DNA of 64,000 nucleotides, taken from the NCBI GenBank assembly GCA_965219165.1, contig CBDCMW010000002.1, positions 620,001 to 684,000 of the forward strand, in the 5' to 3' direction. The translations under genes were made by a program, and so were the position numbers. Positions 59,596 to 64,000 of this stretch are shown piece after piece. The first letter of the stretch is position 1; the number at the start of each line of letters is the position of its first letter. The notes below the pieces were generated by a model that searched no databases, was not told where the DNA came from, and worked only from the letters and a program-made list of their open reading frames with translations. The stretch comes from Aldehydirespirator sp965219165. Lineage in GTDB: Bacteria; Actinomycetota; Acidimicrobiia; Acidimicrobiales; Aldehydirespiratoraceae.

Positions 59596-60870
59596 CTAAC
59601 CGGCGGGGCGGTTTGCGATCAGGCGGCCCACCACCGCCATTACCGCGGCCGCCGCGCCCGAGGTGATTGCGGCGAAGCCCCAGGCCCAGCGGTAGGTGGT
59701 CGCTTCCACTAGCAGGCCGAACAGCAGCGGCCCGCAGACTGCTCCGGTGAAGCTGCCCGTCATGGTGATGCCGGTGGCCGCGCCCGGTGCCGACGGGTTG
59801 GAGCGCACCATGGCCAGATGGAACAGGCCCGGCCACGCGAACGAGGTCGCGAAGGCGAACGGCATGGCTGTGAACAGCATTGCCTTGGACCCTGTCGACA
59901 GCCCGATGAAGGCCAGCGAAGCCACCGCGAACATGGCGGTGAGCATGTGCCACGGGCTGAGAGACGCCCGGTCCGCGCTGGCTCCCATGACGAGCCTCGA
60001 AGCGATCCCGACCACGCTTCCGGCCATCAGCAGGATCCCGGCGACGGTCTCGTCGATGCCGATGTCCACGCTCGAGAGCACGAAGAACGAGCTGAGCGCC
60101 ATAGAGCCCATGGCGGCCAGGCAGGTGGAGCAGGCCACTGCCACCAGCAGCCGCATGGCAACGTCGGGACGGGGCCGGACTGTCGGGCCTGCCGTCACTG
60201 CATCGTGTTCGTCGCGGGACGGGGCCGGCGTCTCGCCGACGGCCGGCACGCCCAGCGACACCCCGAACGCGAACAGCCCTCCGAACACGAAGGCCCAGCT
60301 CCAGCCGATCGTCAACCCGACCGTCGGGATGGCCAGCCCGGCCAGGAGCGACGCGGTCGGGATTCCCGACTTCTGGATGCCGAGGGCAAGTCCCTGGCGC
60401 CGGTTCGAGACACCCCGGGCCACGTACAGGTTGGCGGCCGGTTGGGCCCACGAGTTGGCCAGGCCGGCCACGCCCACGAGGGCGATCAGCGCCAGCCAGG
60501 ATCGTCCCAGTGCTCCGGTGGCGACCAGGACTGCACCGGCTGCCGCGGCGGCGAGGCGCAGCGCCGCGGCCGGCCCGATGCGCTCCACCATCCGCCCGGC
60601 CAGCGTCGACGTCAATGCACCCACGAAGAAGAAGGCGCTGACTGTCATCCCGATCTCGGCTTCCCCGATGTTGAGGTCGTCCTGGATCTGCACCGCCAGA
60701 GCGCTGACCAGCGTCGGGGCCAGGTTGGCGGCCGCGGTCACCAGCAGCGAGGCCGTCACCAGAGCGGAGAATCCGGCGGTGTGCCTGGATCGCCCCAGCA
60801 GGCTTGCCCGGTCCGAGGATCCTCCGGTGCCAGCAGCCGCCACTCGGCCCGATCCGAAACCGTCGTGCAC
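59596..60870 (-). CDS. Major facilitator superfamily transporter
   Basis: 424 residues from the GTG at 60870, which has AGGAAA upstream; a TTG at 60894 would add 8. Twelve membrane segments, motif-A-like GRMVERIGPAAALRLA, and NSWAQPAANLYVARGVSNRRQGLALGIQKSG in the middle of the first half. It resembles the oxalate/formate or CynX-like carriers of organic anions only loosely. Divergent from the aldehyde dehydrogenase gene and sharing its control region. Confidence 0.85.
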   Translation of the reverse strand: MHDGFGSGRVAAAGTGGSSDRASLLGRSRHTAGFSALVTASLLVTAAANLAPTLVSALAVQIQDDLNIGEAEIGMTVSAFFFVGALTSTLAGRMVERIGPAAALRLAAAAAGAVLVATGALGRSWLALIALVGVAGLANSWAQPAANLYVARGVSNRRQGLALGIQKSGIPTASLLAGLAIPTVGLTIGWSWAFVFGGLFAFGVSLGVPAVGETPAPSRDEHDAVTAGPTVRPRPDVAMRLLVAVACSTCLAAMGSMALSSFFVLSSVDIGIDETVAGILLMAGSVVGIASRLVMGASADRASLSPWHMLTAMFAVASLAFIGLSTGSKAMLFTAMPFAFATSFAWPGLFHLAMVRSNPSAPGAATGITMTGSFTGAVCGPLLFGLLVEATTYRWAWGFAAITSGAAAAVMAVVGRLIANRPAG

Positions 60871-60916
60871 CTGACGCTTTCCTCTCGTTGGCAAGTCTCA
60901 AACCGGTCGGCCTAGG

Positions 60917-60936
60917 GTATACAGCGACCTGTATAC
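60917..60936. promoter_or_regulatory. 20-bp perfect palindrome GTATACAG-CGAC-CTGTATAC
   Basis: Located between the divergent MFS and aldehyde dehydrogenase genes. Two 8-bp arms with a 4-bp spacer form a clean operator-like dyad, well placed to control both directions. The FCD regulator at 58727 is the nearest candidate binder. Confidence 0.65.
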
Positions 60937-61001
60937 AAAGTGCGGTCGTGCGCGGCGCGCCCGCCTCGCGGGTGACGCGCACGCTCCCGGAGAGGCAGCC
61001 C

Positions 61002-62456
61002 ATGACGCTGATACCAGCTCGTATCACGATCGACGGCAGCGGTTCCGCCGACGAGGTCGGGATCCTCATCGACGGTGCGATCAGGCGAGGCTCCGGCCCC
61101 GAGCAGAAGCTGGTCAGCCGCAGCGACGGCCGGGTCCTGGCCGTCATGCGCACCGCCGGCCCCGAAGATGTGCGCACGGCTTACGAGGTGGCCGCCCGGT
61201 CAGCGCCGGAGTGGGCCGGCAGGGGCCCCGCGGCCCGCGCCGAGGTGCTGCACCGCGCCGCGGCACTGTTCCGGGAGCGGGCCGATGAGATGGCGCCGCT
61301 CATCTCCGCCGACATGGGCAAGCCCGCCTCCGAGGCCCGGGTCGAGGTGGCCAAGGGAGCCGCCGTGCTCGACTACTACGCCGAGCTCGGCTACCGGCGC
61401 CTGGGAACCACGTTCAGAACGGACTTCGACGAGGACATCTTCACCCTCATCGAGCCGCTCGGCGTGGTCGCGCTCATCACACCGTGGAACTTCCCGTTCA
61501 CGATCCCGATCCGCAAGCTGTCGGCCGCGCTGGCTGCGGGCAACGCCGTCATCTTCAAGCCGTCCACCAACGCGGGCATCACCGGCCTGATGATCGCGGC
61601 CACCCTGCTCGACGCTGGCCTGCCTCAGGGCCTGCTCCACGCCACCATCGGCCGCAGCTCGGTCATCGGGGAGGCCCTGCTCTGCGCGCCCGAGCTCGAC
61701 GGCGTGAGCTTGACGGGCTCCTACGAGGCCGCGGTGGCGATCCGTAGCCGACTGCGCATGGAGGTGCCGTTCCAGGCCGAGCTGGGCGGCAAGAACACCA
61801 TCGTGGTCTGGGCCGACGCCGATCTCGACAAGGCTGCAGACATCATCGTGGCCTCCAGCTTCCGCAACAACGGCCAGATCTGCACTGCTGCCGGCCGGCT
61901 GCTCGTGCACACCGGCGTCCACGACGAGCTGCTCTCGCTGCTCTCGGCGCGGTTGATGGCCATGACCGACACAGCCGGAGACGACGAGATCGGGATCCTG
62001 GTCACCGACGGCGAGGCCGGACGCGTGGAGGAGTACGTGTCACTGGCCGATCACGAGGCCCGCGATGTGGTGCGTCCCGAGTCCGGCGGCTGGCGCGACG
62101 GAAGGGTGGCGCCCGCCCTGCTGGTGGACCCTGGCACGGGCCCGCTCACCACCGAGGAGATCTTCGGGCCGGTGGTCACTTTCGAGCCGGTGAGCGACAT
62201 CGACGAGGCCGTGGCCAAGGCCAACGCCACTGCCTACGGGCTCACCTCCGGCATCGTCACCAACGACGTGGCGGTGGCTCGGCGCTTCTGGCAGGGGTCC
62301 CACGCCGGCACCGTCAAGGTCAACTCTCCGCTCACCGGCGTCCCCTTCCATGTGCCCTTCGAGGGCTACGGGCACTCGGGCGCGGGCTGGGCCGAGGGCG
62401 GGGAGTCGTCGCTCGACTTCTTCACCCGAACCAAGACCGTCTACCTGCGCTCCTAG
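61002..62456 (+). CDS. NAD(P)-dependent aldehyde dehydrogenase
   Basis: 484 residues from the ATG at 61002. ALDH landmarks: LITPWNFPFTIPIRKLSAALAAGNAVIFKPS, the general-base Glu260 in ELGGKN, the catalytic Cys294 in NNGQICTAAGR and EEIFGPVVTFEP. It oxidises an aldehyde to the acid. It lies 38 bp before the haem-oxygenase-like gene, in the same transcript. Confidence 0.93.
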   Translation: MTLIPARITIDGSGSADEVGILIDGAIRRGSGPEQKLVSRSDGRVLAVMRTAGPEDVRTAYEVAARSAPEWAGRGPAARAEVLHRAAALFRERADEMAPLISADMGKPASEARVEVAKGAAVLDYYAELGYRRLGTTFRTDFDEDIFTLIEPLGVVALITPWNFPFTIPIRKLSAALAAGNAVIFKPSTNAGITGLMIAATLLDAGLPQGLLHATIGRSSVIGEALLCAPELDGVSLTGSYEAAVAIRSRLRMEVPFQAELGGKNTIVVWADADLDKAADIIVASSFRNNGQICTAAGRLLVHTGVHDELLSLLSARLMAMTDTAGDDEIGILVTDGEAGRVEEYVSLADHEARDVVRPESGGWRDGRVAPALLVDPGTGPLTTEEIFGPVVTFEPVSDIDEAVAKANATAYGLTSGIVTNDVAVARRFWQGSHAGTVKVNSPLTGVPFHVPFEGYGHSGAGWAEGGESSLDFFTRTKTVYLRS

Positions 62457-62494
62457 CCGACTCGACTCAACCCACAACAGAAGAGAGGCGTCCA

Positions 62495-63214
62495 ATGCTC
62501 GGACCTGTCGAATATCGCGAAGCCTTGGAGGCCGCCCGCGACGAGTGGCACTCCAAGAACCACCCGTTCTTCAAGACCTGGGCCGCGGGCGAGCTGTCCA
62601 AGGCGGCCATGAGGGCCTACTGCCAGCAGCACTACAACTTCGTGAGCAACGCCTCGCGCTACTCGGGGATCATGTACGGGCTGTGCGACTGGCACGACGC
62701 CCGGGTCCTGCTGCTGGAGAACCTCAACGAGGAGGAGGACCCCGAGGAGCGCCACGTCGACAAGCTCTCGCGGTTCGGCATGGCGCTGGGCATGACTTTC
62801 GAGGAGGGTCGCTCCGCCCCGGACCTGCCCACCACCGCAGCACTCAAGGACTTCATCATCAACACGCTGATGATGAGGAGCGTGCTGGAGGGCATTGCCA
62901 CCCTGACCGTCGGGCTGGAGTCGCAGGTTCCGGAGCTGTACGCACCGCTGATCGACCCGCTGCGCAACGTCTACGGGTTCTCCGACGACGACATCGACTT
63001 CTTCACGCTGCATGTCGTGGCCGACGTGGAGCACGGCGACGCCGGCTTCGAGATCATCATCAACCATTCCACCGACGAGCGCGAGCAGCGGATGGTGATC
63101 GACCAGGTGCGCCAGGCCGCCATGAAGCGCTGGTTCTACATGGACGGCCTGTGGCTGCAGTACGTGGAGGGCCGCCAGTGGTATCCCGCCGCGGGCGCCC
63201 GGGCCGCCGCCTGA
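62495..63214 (+). CDS. Haem-oxygenase-like (PqqC/TenA/CADD-type) putative di-metal enzyme
   Basis: 239 residues, all-helical. Motifs with likely metal ligands: AYCQQHYNFVSNASRY, LLENLNEEEDPEERHVDKL, EGIATLTVGLESQVPELY and FFTLHVVADVEHGDAGF. Spacing of Glu/His/Asp fits haem-oxygenase-like diiron proteins, which carry out oxygen-dependent reactions such as C-C cleavage or biosynthesis of cofactors. AGAAGAGAGG is the ribosome site. The upstream aldehyde dehydrogenase may process its product (inference). Confidence 0.82.
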   Translation: MLGPVEYREALEAARDEWHSKNHPFFKTWAAGELSKAAMRAYCQQHYNFVSNASRYSGIMYGLCDWHDARVLLLENLNEEEDPEERHVDKLSRFGMALGMTFEEGRSAPDLPTTAALKDFIINTLMMRSVLEGIATLTVGLESQVPELYAPLIDPLRNVYGFSDDDIDFFTLHVVADVEHGDAGFEIIINHSTDEREQRMVIDQVRQAAMKRWFYMDGLWLQYVEGRQWYPAAGARAAA

Positions 63215-63515
63215 TCTCCCTTCGCGTCGTACCGAACAGATCTTGGTGACATTTTGGCCCTCACAGGCCCATTAGCCCTTCGCACCAATTTGATGCGAGT
63301 TGCGATGGGAGTCCACGAGCGGGCCGCCGGGTTGGCCTAGTGGGGCCGGCGGGTCGCCGAGGCCGCACTCCGGCTGCCGCGTTCTCGGCTTGCTCCACCT
63401 CTGTATACAACAATTTGCGGGCTGGCCCGATGCGGTATACCGTTCGTGTTCGGCTGTGGACTACCCATGCCGCAGCCGTTCTCGACCACGGATCCATTTG
63501 GGGGGAGATCACCCG
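63215..63515. promoter_or_regulatory. Intergenic control region with two GTATAC sites
   Basis: No gene. CTGTATACAA at 63401 and CGGTATACCG at 63433 are short palindromes sharing the GTATAC core with the dyad at 60917. They lie 75-115 bp before the binding-protein gene, a suitable place for operator sites. The first half of the region shows nothing recognisable. Confidence 0.55.
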
Positions 63516-64000
63516 ATGTCGAAGAAGTTCACCCTTGTGCGGCCGCTCACGGCAGCTCTACTAGTCCTCACTGTCATAGCGGCTGCGTGCAGTGGCAGCA
63601 GCGAGGAATCCGACGACTCCGCAGCCGTGGAAGGCGTCTCAATAACGATCGCGATACTCGAGGGACCGGGCAGGATCGACCCTCACTACCAGGACGGCGA
63701 GATGCGCCGCACCATGGAGAACGTGTACGAGCGGCTCATCGAGCGGGACCTCGGCGATCCGTCGGTCTTCCTGCCCCGCCTGGCCGTTTCGTTGCCCGAG
63801 CTGATCGACGACACCACCTGGGAGCTCAAGCTGCGCGAGGGGGTCAGCTTCCACAACGGCGCTCCGTTCAACGCCGCCGCGGCCAAGTTCTCGATCGAGC
63901 GGGTGTTGAGCGAGGGTGTCGACTCCGACCTCAAGGAGCAGATCGAGACGATCTCGGACGTGGAGGTAGTGGACGACTACACCATCCGGATCACCACCGC
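63516..64000 (+). CDS. ABC transporter substrate-binding lipoprotein, SBP family 5 (3' end outside window)
   Basis: About 161 residues seen, starting MSKKFTLVRPLTAALLVLTVIAAACSGS, written here only to show a lipoprotein signal ending AAC. ITIAILEGPGRIDPHYQDGEMRRT and KLREGVSFHNGAPFNAAAAKFSIERVLSEG are family-5 (peptide/nickel type) binding-domain motifs. GGGGGAG lies 9 bp before the ATG. Permease and ATPase genes would be expected beyond the window edge. Confidence 0.88.
   Translation, partial: MSKKFTLVRPLTAALLVLTVIAAACSGSSEESDDSAAVEGVSITIAILEGPGRIDPHYQDGEMRRTMENVYERLIERDLGDPSVFLPRLAVSLPELIDDTTWELKLREGVSFHNGAPFNAAAAKFSIERVLSEGVDSDLKEQIETISDVEVVDDYTIRITT

Overview
The window comes from a high-GC (roughly 70%), gene-dense bacterial genome with long same-strand operons and many ATGA or GTGA start/stop overlaps. 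A WhiB protein, an F420-type luciferase-like oxidoreductase, FxsA and frequent GTG/TTG starts point to an actinobacterium. An uncultured Acidimicrobiia-like lineage is my guess; no rRNA is present to fix it.

1-5.3 kb: the end of a ClpB-type AAA+ ATPase, a radical-SAM activase-like protein, a zinc-ribbon/FHA protein, a PP2C phosphatase and a membrane-anchored Ser/Thr kinase form one overlapping phosphosignalling operon that starts outside the window. 5.3-10.4 kb: an EamA exporter, a flavin reductase, an AbiEi-like/Fic fusion behind a repeat-bearing AT-rich promoter, a VOC protein and an MFS exporter. 10.4-26.2 kb: a 15-gene co-directional catabolic operon (HpaB-like hydroxylase, UbiD-like decarboxylase, FCD-type GntR regulator, amidohydrolase, GlcG/HbpS protein, complete peptide-type ABC transporter, RidA, gamma-glutamyltransferase, M24 peptidase-like protein, cupin, DUF2848). 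Its substrate is unknown.

26.2-31.3 kb: an accessory stretch with an LRR fragment, a glutamine amidotransferase, an HNH nuclease, a pentapeptide-repeat gene overlapping a vsr gene tail to tail, a frameshifted TM2 remnant, an NAD(P)-binding protein and tRNA-Pro(CGG). 31.3-33.96 kb: response regulator, STAS protein, NfeD-like protein and WhiB.

33.96-43.3 kb holds the most notable system. selB and selA lie about 6 kb from a gene whose frame is interrupted by a UGA followed by Gly-Ser-Cys (a UGSC selenoprotein). A hairpin follows the UGA. Two tandem 49-bp duplications of the selenoprotein start region, each a 13-codon minigene, sit between it and an overlapping upstream partner gene. FxsA, a nitroreductase-SRPBCC fusion, an LLM oxidoreductase and a membrane SH3-like protein lie in between.

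43.3-47.6 kb: Mrp, IscA/ErpA, a shortened molybdo-hydroxylase fusion and OsmC. 47.6-51.6 kb: a second accessory stretch with a DUF3800 protein, a 5'-truncated dndB, enoyl-CoA hydratase and a VapBC-like pair. 51.7-55.7 kb: a polyamine-type ABC operon (potABCD order, leftward). 55.9-58.7 kb: a phosphosugar mutase fused to deoxyribose-phosphate aldolase, carrying an in-frame copy of a repeat element that also occurs in intergenic spacers at 37.0 and 55.8 kb. 58.7-64 kb: an FCD regulator, an MFS transporter and a divergent aldehyde dehydrogenase / haem-oxygenase-like protein / substrate-binding lipoprotein locus with GTATAC palindromes in its promoters.
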